DNA of 36,650 nt, from NCBI GenBank assembly GCA_016191165.1, contig JACPPF010000064.1:1-36650 (forward strand). Direction: 5' to 3'. Positions 8,602 to 16,658 of this stretch are shown one piece after another; the stretch's first letter is position 1, and each line of letters opens with the position of its first letter. Position numbers and translations under genes: made by a program. The stretch is from Planctomycetota bacterium (GTDB lineage Bacteria > Planctomycetota > Planctomycetia > Gemmatales > Gemmataceae). The notes beneath the pieces are model-generated. The model was not told the origin of the DNA, did not search any database, and saw only the letters and a program-made list of their open reading frames with translations.

Positions 8602-8626
8602 GGCACGATCGAAATCGTGCCCTTTT
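8602..8626 (+). terminator. Possible intrinsic terminator or hairpin upstream of ABC ATPase gene
   Basis: GGCACGAT-CGAA-ATCGTGCC forms an 8-bp perfect stem followed by CTTTTG. The T run is short, so termination is uncertain. It sits 24 nt before the start of the ABC ATPase gene. Confidence 0.3.
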
Positions 8627-8649
8627 GAAGTAGGCCAGGAGATTTTCGC

Positions 8650-9648
8650 GTGGCCGAGAACTCCAGCGACCTGGTGGTTGAAGCGTATCAGTTGACGAAG
8701 ATTTATCAGAACCGCCAGATTGCGCTGAACGATGTGAACCTGAAGCTGGAACCTGGCTGTGTCCTGGGCCTCCTGGGGCACAACGGCGCGGGCAAGACCA
8801 CCCTTCTGCGCCTGATTCTCGGTTTGCACATCCCGACGGCCGGCTGGGTGAAGGTGTTTGGCAAGAAGATGGGCCCCAATGCGGCGAGCCTGCGCTGCCG
8901 AATCGGCTATATCCCGACCAATCCGCAGTTTCCGCCTGGCATGACGCCGATCACGTATCTGGATTACATCGCCCGGCTCTTCGGATTGCCGGCGGAGGTG
9001 CGCAAGCCGCGCCTCGCATCGCTAATTCGCGCGGTCGATCTGCTGGGTGCCTCGGGCGATCGGGTGGAGAATTTTTCCAACGGCATGATCGCCCGCCTGG
9101 CGGTGGCGACGAGTCTCCTCAACGAACCCGACCTGTTGATCTGGGACGAGCCGACGCTGGGTCTGGACCCGGAAGCGCGGCGCAGCATGTTGGACTTGAT
9201 CAAAACGCTGGCGCGCGACAAGACGTTGATCATCGCGAGCCACAACCTGGGCGACATCGACGAGGTGTGCAATCACGCGGCGGTGCTCAGCGACGGGCAT
9301 TTGATCTACTTCGGTTCGTTGCAAGACCTCAAGGGCCGCATGAAGCGGAATCACTTCGAGTTCGATCTGGAGGGTGATCAGAAAGCCATCACGCGGGCCA
9401 TGCAGGCGCTAAAAACCATGAGCGAGTTCAAGTACGTGAATCTCAAACAGCGCCGGCTGGAGATTCGCATGAGCGAAGAGATCAACAACAGCAACGCCCT
9501 GGCCAACGTTTTCATGACGCTGGCGGACAACAAGGTGACGGTCATCAGCATCCGCTCCGTCGGCATGGCGACCGAGGCCGCGTTCCTCGACCTGGTCGAG
9601 CAAGAGGAATCGCGCGGGTTCGCGCGGGCCTACAAAAGCGCGGCCTGA
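8650..9648 (+). CDS. ABC transporter ATP-binding protein
   Basis: A 332-aa nucleotide-binding subunit. Walker A GHNGAGKT is at residues 43-50; the signature motif is degenerate (FSNGMIARLAVA instead of LSGGQ); Walker B plus D-loop is DLLIWDEPTLGLD; the switch His is in IASHNLGD. The last ~100 residues form the extra domain common in ATPases of ABC-2 type exporters. The GTG start at 8650 follows AGGAG by about 8 nt. It is paired with the permease at 9717, so the two should make one exporter; the cargo cannot be told from sequence. Confidence 0.92.
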   Translation: MAENSSDLVVEAYQLTKIYQNRQIALNDVNLKLEPGCVLGLLGHNGAGKTTLLRLILGLHIPTAGWVKVFGKKMGPNAASLRCRIGYIPTNPQFPPGMTPITYLDYIARLFGLPAEVRKPRLASLIRAVDLLGASGDRVENFSNGMIARLAVATSLLNEPDLLIWDEPTLGLDPEARRSMLDLIKTLARDKTLIIASHNLGDIDEVCNHAAVLSDGHLIYFGSLQDLKGRMKRNHFEFDLEGDQKAITRAMQALKTMSEFKYVNLKQRRLEIRMSEEINNSNALANVFMTLADNKVTVISIRSVGMATEAAFLDLVEQEESRGFARAYKSAA

Positions 9649-9664
9649 TCATTCACGCCGCGAT

Positions 9665-9696
9665 CCCGCAGTTTCGCCGCGCTCGCCTGCGGGCTT
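9665..9696 (-). repeat. Degenerate copy of the TGAGCGCAGCGAA palindrome
   Basis: Read on the minus strand: AAGCCCGCAGG, then CGAGCGCGGCGAA, then ACTGCGGG. The stem is as at 5397-5431, but the centre has two changes (T to C, A to G). It lies between the ABC ATPase and permease genes, where it could modulate their relative expression. Confidence 0.6.
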
Positions 9697-9716
9697 CAAG
9701 GATTTGGGAGGCACTC

Positions 9717-10502
9717 ATGGACGCAACCACTCCCGCTGCCGCTGTTCCTCGTTTGCGGATTAACCGCTTTTTGCCCTACTGGGCGGTGCTTCAATCGGAC
9801 CTCAAGGCGACTTTCAACAGCTGGCTTTATCGCGGCTGGGTCGTGTTGTCGTTCGGGGTCGCGGTCGGGTATCTCTTGTACCGCTTCGGCGCGACGCGCG
9901 TCTCGGGCATGATTCAAAACGCCCCGGAAACGATCGGCGATTTGCTGCACTGGGTTGTTTACGGCAGCGTGACGCTGATCATCGCTCTGACGTCCGGCGC
10001 CATTTGCGCCGAGCGCGGCACGGTGGCGGATTCGGTCCTGAGTCGCGGGATCAGTAGATATCAGTATTTCCTGGGCAAGTGGCATTCGCGGCTGGCCCTG
10101 ATGCTGGGCACGTATTTCCTGCTTGCAGGCCTGGCGCTTGGCGGAGGGTACTATATGTTGCACAGCGACGCATTAACCCTCGATGGCTGCGCCGTGGCCA
10201 TGCTCATTGTCGCGTCGATGCTCGTCTTCGTCATCACGTTCGGCGTCACGGTCAGCGCCATGTCGAGCAACGCCATGGTCAGCATTGCCGTGGTGTGGAT
10301 CACACTATACGGCGGCGGATTCTTGTTGACGCAGCTGCCGGGGTCGATTCCATCACCCGAGCGGGCGCTGCAAAATCTTCCCAACGTGATGAAAGGCTTC
10401 TACAACTGGGATGCGTTGAGCCGAACGATGCTGATCAGCTTCGCGGTCTCGATAGGCACCGCGCTGGTTGGCATGATCAGTTTTTCGCGGCGGGATGTGT
10501 GA
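9717..10502 (+). CDS. ABC-2 type transporter permease
   Basis: A 261-aa membrane protein with about six hydrophobic segments (for example WVVLSFGVAVGYLLY, LALMLGTYFLLAGLALGGG, VASMLVFVITFGVTVSAM). A soluble N-terminus precedes the first segment, and the segment ALTSGAICAERGTVADSVLSRGISR is typical of ABC-2 permeases. The ATG follows GGGAGGCACTC. It lies 68 nt after the ATPase gene with a palindromic repeat between; together they form one exporter. Confidence 0.85.
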   Translation: MDATTPAAAVPRLRINRFLPYWAVLQSDLKATFNSWLYRGWVVLSFGVAVGYLLYRFGATRVSGMIQNAPETIGDLLHWVVYGSVTLIIALTSGAICAERGTVADSVLSRGISRYQYFLGKWHSRLALMLGTYFLLAGLALGGGYYMLHSDALTLDGCAVAMLIVASMLVFVITFGVTVSAMSSNAMVSIAVVWITLYGGGFLLTQLPGSIPSPERALQNLPNVMKGFYNWDALSRTMLISFAVSIGTALVGMISFSRRDV

Positions 10503-10518
10503 ACAGCCCATGCGAGGT

Positions 10519-10719
10519 TCATTTCTCGGGCCTGGCGTGTTCGTAGGTGCGTTGCCCGTTGGCGTCGATCTTGGCGATGAAGCCGTTGCAATCGGACTTG
10601 CCGATGGGCGCGTCGCCTGGCGATGGCTGCCTCGCGGAGAGGGCCTGGTACAACTCGCGTGCGTTGAGCCCTGCCTTGCGGCCGCGGTCGAGCATACGGC
10701 GATAAGAACTGTTGGACAT
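10519..10719 (-). CDS. Small hypothetical protein
   Basis: A 66-aa basic protein starting MSNSSYRRMLDRGRKAGLNA, preceded by a strong ribosome binding site (GAGGTGG, about 4-5 nt before the ATG at 10719). It has a helical, Arg-rich N-terminus and a C-terminal half with NGFIAKIDANGQRTYEH. No family could be assigned. It is convergent with the permease gene and downstream of pyrF on the same strand. Confidence 0.6.
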   Translation of the reverse strand: MSNSSYRRMLDRGRKAGLNARELYQALSARQPSPGDAPIGKSDCNGFIAKIDANGQRTYEHARPEK

Positions 10720-10870
10720 GGTCCACCTCGATTCCTTCGGGAAGCACAACCACGTCAAACGTAGCTTATTTTTTGGGTACGCGATTTTTTTTTCGATGGC
10801 GCAGTTCGCAATCCCGCCAGGCAAGGCAGGTGAAAGCTTTCGGCGGAATAGGTGCATCGGGACGGGGAGC

Positions 10871-11791
10871 CTACCCCTTGAGCGCCTTCATCAGAGTGGA
10901 TTGGGTCAGATCGTGAATGGCGGCGCGGGTGGCGCGCTCGACGGCCGATTCCCATTGAACCTCATCGGGCTTGAAACAGGCGGTGAGTCCGCGCGAGCTA
11001 TTGATGACGGCGGCGGCGCCGTCAGCGCGAAACGCCCCGGCGGTGTCGGCGGCGCTGCCGCCCTGGGCGCCGTAGCCTGGCACGAGGAATACAACGTGCG
11101 GCAACCAATGGCGCACGGCGGCCAGTTCGGCGGGATGAGTCGCGCCGACGACGGCGCCGACATCGCCCAGCCCGCAAGCGCCCAGGTTTTCGGCCGCCCA
11201 TTCACCCACCGCTTCCGCGACGTGTTGATAAAGCGGCTTGCCGTCGCAATTCAAATCCTGAAACTGCTTCGCCCCCTTGTTGCTGGTTCGCACCAGCACG
11301 AACACGCCGCCGCCGCACTTGCGCGCGCTGGCCAGGAACGGCTCGACGGCGTCGCGGCCCAGATACGGATTGATCGTCAAGGCATCCGCCGACCACACTT
11401 CGTGCCGATGGCCGTTCCAGTGGGTTCCCGCGAGCGCGGCGTCCGCGTAGGCCTCGGCCGTCGTCGCAATGTCGCCGCGCTTGTTGTCGAGGATCGTGAT
11501 CAACCCGAGCGAGCGTGCCTTCTGCAAAACGCGCTGCTGGGCGAGCATGCCCGCGGGACCGCACGCTTCAAAAAAGGCGCTTTGCGGCTTGATGATCGGC
11601 ACGAGCGGCGCGACGATGTCGAGTACGCGCAGGCTGAACTCCTCGATGGCCGACGCCATCGCGCCGAGCGTTCCACCCGCGTGGCGGTTGCGAATGTCCA
11701 GCGGCAGCTGGTCCCAGCGCGGGTCAATACCGGCGCAAAGGGCGTTGCCTTTTTTGCGGCAAGCGTGCAGTAATCGGTCGGCGAAGTGCAT
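10871..11791 (-). CDS. pyrF: Orotidine 5'-phosphate decarboxylase, type 2
   Basis: A 306-aa enzyme converting OMP to UMP, the last step of pyrimidine synthesis. Length and signature fit the type-2 (Mycobacterium/Myxococcus-like) subfamily: ALCAGIDPRWDQLP near the N-terminus and the catalytic block ILDNKRGDIATTAEAYADAA, with the Asp-Lys pair of the active site. FLVPGYGAQGG is the phosphate-binding end of the barrel. The ATG at 11791 is preceded by GGAGGCCCCCCTG. It is first in line with trmB upstream on the same strand. Confidence 0.93.
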   Translation of the reverse strand: MHFADRLLHACRKKGNALCAGIDPRWDQLPLDIRNRHAGGTLGAMASAIEEFSLRVLDIVAPLVPIIKPQSAFFEACGPAGMLAQQRVLQKARSLGLITILDNKRGDIATTAEAYADAALAGTHWNGHRHEVWSADALTINPYLGRDAVEPFLASARKCGGGVFVLVRTSNKGAKQFQDLNCDGKPLYQHVAEAVGEWAAENLGACGLGDVGAVVGATHPAELAAVRHWLPHVVFLVPGYGAQGGSAADTAGAFRADGAAAVINSSRGLTACFKPDEVQWESAVERATRAAIHDLTQSTLMKALKG

Positions 11792-11841
11792 CAGGGGGGC
11801 CTCCTGTCAATGCAAAACGATTGCGCGGCATCGCGCGAGCG

Positions 11842-12507
11842 CTAAACGCAGGCCTGATTTTTTTCGTAACGCGCGCGATGGATCGCGCGTCCCTCCAGGC
11901 GATATTTGCGCTCGAAGTTTGTTAGATACCCATCTCCTCCGTCCTCGCTGTCAGCGGGCTGGAGGGTCGGAATCTGTTTCAGCATCCCAATCGTCTCGGT
12001 GAAATAGTCCTCCACGTCGGTGGCGAAGTGAAGCCCGCCTCCATTTTTCAGGACCCGCGCGCACTGCTCCGCGAATTCGCGTGTGAAGAGTTTGCGCTTG
12101 CGGTGGCGTGTCTTCCACCACGGGTCCGGGAAATAGACGTGCAAGGCAGAAACGACGGCGTCGCGCACCCGTTCCTTGAGGAACCAGCGCGCGTCCGTAC
12201 ATGCGAGCTTCACGTTGGCAAGGGATAGCCGAGCGACGCGCGTTGCCGTCAGGAGGGTGTACTTGCGTTCGATCTCGATGCCGAGGAAGTTCGTGTCGGG
12301 CCGGGCCTGCCCTTGAGTCGTCAGAAACAACCCCTTGCCGAAGCCGACTTCAAATTCGATGGGATGTTCATTGCCGAAAAGGCATGCCCAGTCGATGGGA
12401 GCGGACGGCTCCAGTATGAGCGCATCCGGCGGCAGGAAGCCCGGATGGGGCACGTCAAGGAGGTAAGGCGCCAGAGCATCCAGGGGCATTCGGCACGCGG
12501 CACGCAC
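11842..12507 (-). CDS. trmB: tRNA (guanine-N7-)-methyltransferase
   Basis: A 221-aa SAM-dependent enzyme making m7G46 in tRNA. EFEVGFGKGLFL is the SAM-binding motif I (usually EIGFGKG), NFLGIEIERKY is motif II, and the family-defining YFPDPWWKTRHRKRK plus FATDVEDYF are present. The GTG at 12507 has GAGGAG 6 nt upstream, and that site lies inside the end of the upstream dehydratase gene, whose stop is only 3 nt before, so the two are translationally linked. ATG at 12489 is an alternative start. Confidence 0.92.
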   Translation of the reverse strand: MRAACRMPLDALAPYLLDVPHPGFLPPDALILEPSAPIDWACLFGNEHPIEFEVGFGKGLFLTTQGQARPDTNFLGIEIERKYTLLTATRVARLSLANVKLACTDARWFLKERVRDAVVSALHVYFPDPWWKTRHRKRKLFTREFAEQCARVLKNGGGLHFATDVEDYFTETIGMLKQIPTLQPADSEDGGDGYLTNFERKYRLEGRAIHRARYEKNQACV

Positions 12508-12510
12508 GGG

Positions 12511-13002
12511 CTACTCCTCGCCGCGTTTGAGCGGCACACCGATGATGTCGCCATGGAAGACCATGCGATCGACAACGAAGCCCTGAACGTTGAAGATCAT
12601 CTGCCGGCGGTTGAAGCGTAATTCCTTGGCGACCAGGATCAACCGTTCCCCGGGTCGCACCGGGCTGCGGAAGCGAACGTTCTCCAGGCCGCTGAAGCCG
12701 AGGAAATCCCCCGGAATCTCGTGCTGGGTCATGGTGTAGTAGCTGCACAGCTGCGCGGACGCCTCGCACATCAAAACGCCAGGCAGGAGCGGGTAGCCGG
12801 GCATGTGGCCGCGGACCCAGAATTCATCGTACCGAACATCTTTGTATCCGACGATGAGCTTGTTTGCGTAATCGAGCAGGACGACGCCGTCGATCTGTTC
12901 CATCTCATGGCGTTGTGGATTGACTTTACGTATGGCGTCCAGGTCGGCAACGACGTTGCTGAAGTCGAGTTGAGCCAGGTCAAAATGCAAATCCGGCGGC
13001 AT
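12511..13002 (-). CDS. 3-hydroxyacyl-ACP dehydratase, FabZ-like
   Basis: A 163-aa hot-dog-fold protein. The FabZ helix motif is VRGHMPGYPLLPGVLMCEASAQL; His66 and Glu80 correspond to the catalytic pair. FSGLENVRFRSPVRPGE is the second family block. It probably dehydrates 3-hydroxyacyl-ACP in fatty acid synthesis, though the ~40-residue N-terminal part (DLAQLDFSNVVADLDAIRKVNPQ) makes it longer than classic FabZ (~145 aa), and planctomycetes carry several paralogues. The start is chosen at ATG 13002; a longer frame to 13083 would overlap the upstream gene. It is 3 nt from trmB. Confidence 0.85.
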   Translation of the reverse strand: MPPDLHFDLAQLDFSNVVADLDAIRKVNPQRHEMEQIDGVVLLDYANKLIVGYKDVRYDEFWVRGHMPGYPLLPGVLMCEASAQLCSYYTMTQHEIPGDFLGFSGLENVRFRSPVRPGERLILVAKELRFNRRQMIFNVQGFVVDRMVFHGDIIGVPLKRGEE

Positions 13003-13069
13003 GCGAAAGTTCCAGGCGTTCGCCTCGCGTCCAGCGGTGAGCGTCGGGTGAGCGCTGACCCGCGTGCAA

Positions 13070-14023
13070 TTAGTTTCCCACAATCTCGGTGATCTGCATC
13101 AGCTCAGTCATCAGGGCGTCCGGGCGCGTCGCGGGATCTTTTATTTCTTCCCGCGTCGCCTGCAGCGATTCCTTGTCGCCGGCAAAAAGGGCGGTCCGCA
13201 TGCCCAGCTTTTTTGCCGGCGCCAGATCAAGCATCAACCGGGAACCGACGTGCAACACCTGCGCCGGCTGAATGCCGAGGGTCGCCAGTTGGGCCAGCGC
13301 GTGCTTGAAGAGGCGCTCGGATGGCTTCTGGGACCCGACCTCGCAGGAAAGAGTTCGCAGCGAACGGGGAAACAGTAGATCGCCCAGGACCGCGCAGCGC
13401 TGTGCCGTCAAACCTCGTTGTAATTGTACGAAGCTAAAGCACTGGGCGTCCGCGAGAAGTCCCTGTTTCAAGCCGGACGCGTGCACGAATTCCACTGCGG
13501 ACCCCGCGCCGGATTGACAGGCTGTCCCCTGAAGACTGGCATGAAAGAAATAGGCGATTTTTTGGCTGAACTCGCCGAGGGGACCGTAGGCCACCGCATC
13601 GAACTTGTAATCTTTTTTTTGCAATTTCTTGACGATTTCTTCCCAGATTCGCTCTGCCAGAATCTCGGGGTGTTTTTCCTTGGGCGAAGGGGCCATGCGA
13701 AGGTCGGCGATGACACGGCGGTACAGTTCGCCGAGGTACTCCGCCGGCTGCCCTGGCTTGCGCGTCATCGACCCCCACATCTTGAATTCTTGCACGGTCT
13801 TGTCGAGCGCGATCTCCATGACGAATTTTTGCGGATGCTCAAGAAGAAGTTGGCCCCCGGAAATGTTAAGCAACGTGCCGTAAAGACTCCACATCACGGC
13901 GCGCACCTCAGGCATTCGCACCAAGTGCGGCCTGGCCTTGGCCGCGCGCGGCTCAGGCGGCGCGGGCCAGATCAGGTCGCGTGCATCCAAGGAGTTGGCG
14001 TATTGTTCCAGCGTCATCGGCAT
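13070..14023 (-). CDS. HAD-superfamily-like protein lacking the nucleophile Asp
   Basis: A 317-aa protein with the layout of a haloacid-dehalogenase-like hydrolase. Motif I reads VMWSLYGTLL (residues 43-52), where hydrolases have F-D-x-Y/D-G-T; Ser46 occupies the nucleophile position. Motif III has SQKPSERLF, and motif IV reads VLHVGSRLMLDLAPAKKLGM, where the usual VGD is VGS but the later Asp is kept. Two of the acidic residues are therefore missing, so phosphatase activity is doubtful and a binding or regulatory role is possible. The ATG at 14023 (MPMTLEQYANSL) is chosen; the frame extends upstream to 14239. It stops 68 nt before the FabZ-like gene. Confidence 0.75.
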   Translation of the reverse strand: MPMTLEQYANSLDARDLIWPAPPEPRAAKARPHLVRMPEVRAVMWSLYGTLLNISGGQLLLEHPQKFVMEIALDKTVQEFKMWGSMTRKPGQPAEYLGELYRRVIADLRMAPSPKEKHPEILAERIWEEIVKKLQKKDYKFDAVAYGPLGEFSQKIAYFFHASLQGTACQSGAGSAVEFVHASGLKQGLLADAQCFSFVQLQRGLTAQRCAVLGDLLFPRSLRTLSCEVGSQKPSERLFKHALAQLATLGIQPAQVLHVGSRLMLDLAPAKKLGMRTALFAGDKESLQATREEIKDPATRPDALMTELMQITEIVGN

Positions 14024-14153
14024 CGAGCGGCGTCCATGTGAACCGGCCGCGCGGAGCAAGGCGCGCGGCAATAGGGCATCCCTTGCCTGGATTGCTACGG
14101 ATGATTTAGTAAAACCAACAGAAATGTCCGTTTCCGTCTTTTGGTACGTCAAA

Positions 14154-15089
14154 ATGGCCTCCGAATCCACTAACGATGGGCCTGCCGCTACTCCGAGTCC
14201 CGGGCTGCCGCCGGTGCAGCCGCCGTCGGGGCGGTTCATCGTTCAACTCTTTGTCGTGCCCGGCCTGATCATCGCGGCGGTCGTACTCGTCGTGTTGCTG
14301 CTGAATTTCGCCGTGCGCAGCAGCCGCGATCCGGCCTATTTCCTTCAACAACTCGACAGCGACAACGCCGACATTCGCTGGCGCGGGGCCAGCGATCTGG
14401 CCCAGATTCTCAAACGAACCGAGCCTGCCACGCTGCGCTGGAAGACCGATCCCAGATTCGCTCTCGATCTCGCGGAACGACTGGACGCGACTTTCAAGCG
14501 TCTTTGCAACGAAGAAAAGGCCCTTGCCGATAAAGCCGTGGCCGGCGGCGAGGAAAACAAAAAGCTGATCTGGCGGAAGCTGAACAAGGACCGAGACCTG
14601 CTCGCCTTTCTCGCGGCGGCGCTGGGTGAGTTTCACGCACCGGTGGGCGCGCCGGTCTTGTGTGAGATTCTGAAACACGACAATTCACCTGACTTGATCG
14701 GCAATACGCACCAACGCCGCCAGGCGCTGGCGGCCCTCATGAACATGGGCGGCCACGTCAGAGCGATCGGAGAGCTGCCCGCGGAATCCCGCGCACGTAT
14801 GATCACGGGTCTCAAGGAGGAATCCGCCGGCGATTCGGCGCGTGCGGCCTGGGCTCGAACCGCGCTTTACTACCTTGACAAAAATGCGCTGCCAACCAAA
14901 GCAGAGCAAAACGTCGAACTGGTTGACGCAACGCTGGCACGCTGTGCGGCTGACCCCGACCGCTTCCTGCGCAAGCTGACCGCGATGGCTTTCACCTTCT
15001 GGGACGGTCCGCTGGCGGAGCCCACCCTACTCAAGTTGGCAAACGACGACGGCTGGGGCACCCTGCTCGAAGACGACGCCCGCGAGTAG
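14154..15089 (+). CDS. Hypothetical membrane-anchored helical-repeat protein
   Basis: About 311 aa. It has a Pro-rich cytoplasmic lead (about 30 residues) and one transmembrane helix (FIVQLFVVPGLIIAAVVLVVLLLNF). The alpha-helical remainder has HEAT-like repeats: PAYFLQQLDSDNADIRWRGASDLAQIL is a typical unit, and others follow (PVGAPVLCEILKHDNSPDLIGNTHQRRQALAAL). HEAT repeats bind proteins; the partner is unknown. ATG 14154 is preferred; ATG 14124 is possible. It is divergent from the HAD-like gene and followed 82 nt later by another single-pass protein of similar design, probably one operon. Confidence 0.7.
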   Translation: MASESTNDGPAATPSPGLPPVQPPSGRFIVQLFVVPGLIIAAVVLVVLLLNFAVRSSRDPAYFLQQLDSDNADIRWRGASDLAQILKRTEPATLRWKTDPRFALDLAERLDATFKRLCNEEKALADKAVAGGEENKKLIWRKLNKDRDLLAFLAAALGEFHAPVGAPVLCEILKHDNSPDLIGNTHQRRQALAALMNMGGHVRAIGELPAESRARMITGLKEESAGDSARAAWARTALYYLDKNALPTKAEQNVELVDATLARCAADPDRFLRKLTAMAFTFWDGPLAEPTLLKLANDDGWGTLLEDDARE

Positions 15090-15171
15090 CGCGGCGAACT
15101 GATGTTTTTGGTGCAGGCAAGCGGATTGCCGCACAAACGAGGCGAGGCAAACCTTGGTCCGGTAACAACGT

Positions 15172-15669
15172 ATGGCGCAAGAAGACAAAGGCCTGGTGGT
15201 TCGCGGACTCCTGCTTTTCGCGGGGATCAGCACGCTGGTGGCCATCGTGTTGTTCATCGTGTTTTTGCGTGATCGGCCGGAGCCAGCGCTGGCGCCGGAG
15301 CACGACCTTCCCGCCAGCCCCGCCGGGCACGACATCCGCTACAATGCCGCGGCGACGCTGGCCCGGCGCGGCAGTTCCCAGGTTCCCTGGCCGCTCATTC
15401 GCGAAATGCTGGACGAAAAACTTCAGCTGCGCAACAATCGCGTGCGACTTCCGGACGGCAGACAGGTTTATGATGAGATGGCCGCGCGCGCTCACGTGAT
15501 CGTTGCGCTGCGTGCGCTGTCCGTTTGGCACGATAAACGCGCCGACCTCAAAGCATCGCCGCCTGCGGCGTTGCTCGCGATCTATCCGGTCGTGGATCGA
15601 TTGGCGGCCAATTCGATCGGAGAACTCAAGGCCCAGGCCGAAAAAGCCAGTGAGAAGTTTTTTCGGTGA
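15172..15669 (+). CDS. Hypothetical single-pass membrane protein
   Basis: A 165-aa protein with one N-terminal membrane helix (LLLFAGISTLVAIVLFIVFL, residues about 13-32) and a helical domain outside the membrane. The stretch DIRYNAAATLARRGSSQVPWPLIREMLDE resembles a HEAT-type repeat as in the upstream gene, with which it is probably co-transcribed. No family name can be given. Confidence 0.7.
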   Translation: MAQEDKGLVVRGLLLFAGISTLVAIVLFIVFLRDRPEPALAPEHDLPASPAGHDIRYNAAATLARRGSSQVPWPLIREMLDEKLQLRNNRVRLPDGRQVYDEMAARAHVIVALRALSVWHDKRADLKASPPAALLAIYPVVDRLAANSIGELKAQAEKASEKFFR

Positions 15670-15752
15670 TTACGCCGTGCGCACCCTGTTCGGCTTCGAG
15701 AAGCGCAGCCGTTCGTGGATTCCCGGCCCGATTTTTTTGCCCTATTTCTCAT

Positions 15753-15780
15753 TGTTTCCTTTCTCGCCATGCGGTAGACT
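15753..15780 (+). promoter_or_regulatory. Candidate sigma-70-like promoter for the secreted Lys-rich protein
   Basis: TTGTTT (15753-15758) and TAGACT (15775-15780) are separated by 16 nt, about 50 nt upstream of the ATG at 15829. It is a plain pattern match, with no further support. Confidence 0.3.
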
Positions 15781-15828
15781 ATTCTCGTGTGGGTTAAAGT
15801 TACCTTTCGCCAAACATGGGTGCTTGCC

Positions 15829-16608
15829 ATGAAACGTTTCGGCATGATCCTCGGATTCCTGGCGGTCTTGGTTCTGACCATGCCCGCGCTGGTCGCACAG
15901 GACAAGAAGAAAACGGACAAGACGGAAAAGAAAGCCGCCGATGATGAGAAGGGAAAAAAGGCCGCCAAAGATGACAAGGAGGCCAAAAAGAAAGAGCCAC
16001 CCGCCAAAAAGGAAAAGCTCGTCTTCGGTGCCAGATTTTATACCAAGGTTCTGAGTATCAAGGCTGATACCACCCGGCAATTCCTGATCGAAACCAAGGA
16101 GATCGATCCGCAACGCTTGTTCGATCTCAAAAACTGGCAAGCTCAGCGCTTGCAGCAGCTGGCGCAGCAGCAATTCAACGCATTGAAGCAGACCAACCCG
16201 CAGACGCGTTTTCAGCAATTGCAAGCCTACCAACGCGATGTTTTCAACTTCCAGAAGGAACTCGTCCAGCGGCAGGGTGGCATCTATCGTTCCAAGCCCG
16301 TCGAGGTGTTTGCGACCGAGAATGCCAAGGTCCGCACGATTGACCCCCCCATCGAATTCGACGATCAAGGCAATCAAAAAAAATGGACCAAGAAAGAACG
16401 TGATGCCTTCCGCGATAAAACCGGGCTGCCTGGGTTTCAGGCCGAATTTGACGCCATCAGGCCCGGCCAGATCATCGAAATCTACATGAAGAAGGTTCCG
16501 CCGCGACCGAAGGGCAAAAAGAAAGGCCCCAGCGACGACGACGTGCCGATGGAAGAAATGCGGCCTGAATTCGTCCTGGTCGTCATACAGGCGACTGGCA
16601 AAAAATAG
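15829..16608 (+). CDS. Hypothetical secreted protein with Lys/Asp-rich linker
   Basis: A 259-aa protein. It has a clear signal peptide MKRFGMILGFLAVLVLTMPALVAQ, then about 45 residues dominated by Lys, Asp, Glu and Ala (low complexity), then a Gln-rich helical part (residues about 95-145, QAQRLQQLAQQQFNALKQ) and a globular end with a second basic stretch. No family recognised. The start at 15829 places the signal peptide at the N-terminus; the open frame extends upstream to 15787 without a better signal. A strong terminator follows 17 nt after the stop. Confidence 0.75.
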   Translation: MKRFGMILGFLAVLVLTMPALVAQDKKKTDKTEKKAADDEKGKKAAKDDKEAKKKEPPAKKEKLVFGARFYTKVLSIKADTTRQFLIETKEIDPQRLFDLKNWQAQRLQQLAQQQFNALKQTNPQTRFQQLQAYQRDVFNFQKELVQRQGGIYRSKPVEVFATENAKVRTIDPPIEFDDQGNQKKWTKKERDAFRDKTGLPGFQAEFDAIRPGQIIEIYMKKVPPRPKGKKKGPSDDDVPMEEMRPEFVLVVIQATGKK

Positions 16609-16625
16609 AACCGATCATTCACAAG

Positions 16626-16656
16626 GCCCAGGGACGCCGGTCCCTGGGCTTTTTTT
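16626..16656 (+). terminator. Rho-independent terminator
   Basis: A perfect 10-bp stem GCCCAGGGAC/GTCCCTGGGC with loop GCCG is followed by seven T. It ends the transcript of the secreted Lys-rich protein and lies 3 nt from the convergent aldolase gene. Confidence 0.92.
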
Positions 16657-16658
16657 GG

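Larger units (their letters stand above)
8015..8649. other. 635-bp intergenic gap between lpxA and the ABC transporter
   Basis: No convincing gene on either strand; the short open frames lack codon bias and run through the palindrome at 8161-8234. The gap contains that double palindrome, a GC-rich mid part without visible signals, and a hairpin at 8602-8621 just upstream of the ABC ATPase gene. Confidence 0.6.

Noticed and set aside
10712-11773. 353-codon plus-strand frame
   Set aside because: Antisense to pyrF, whose catalytic motif is unmistakable.
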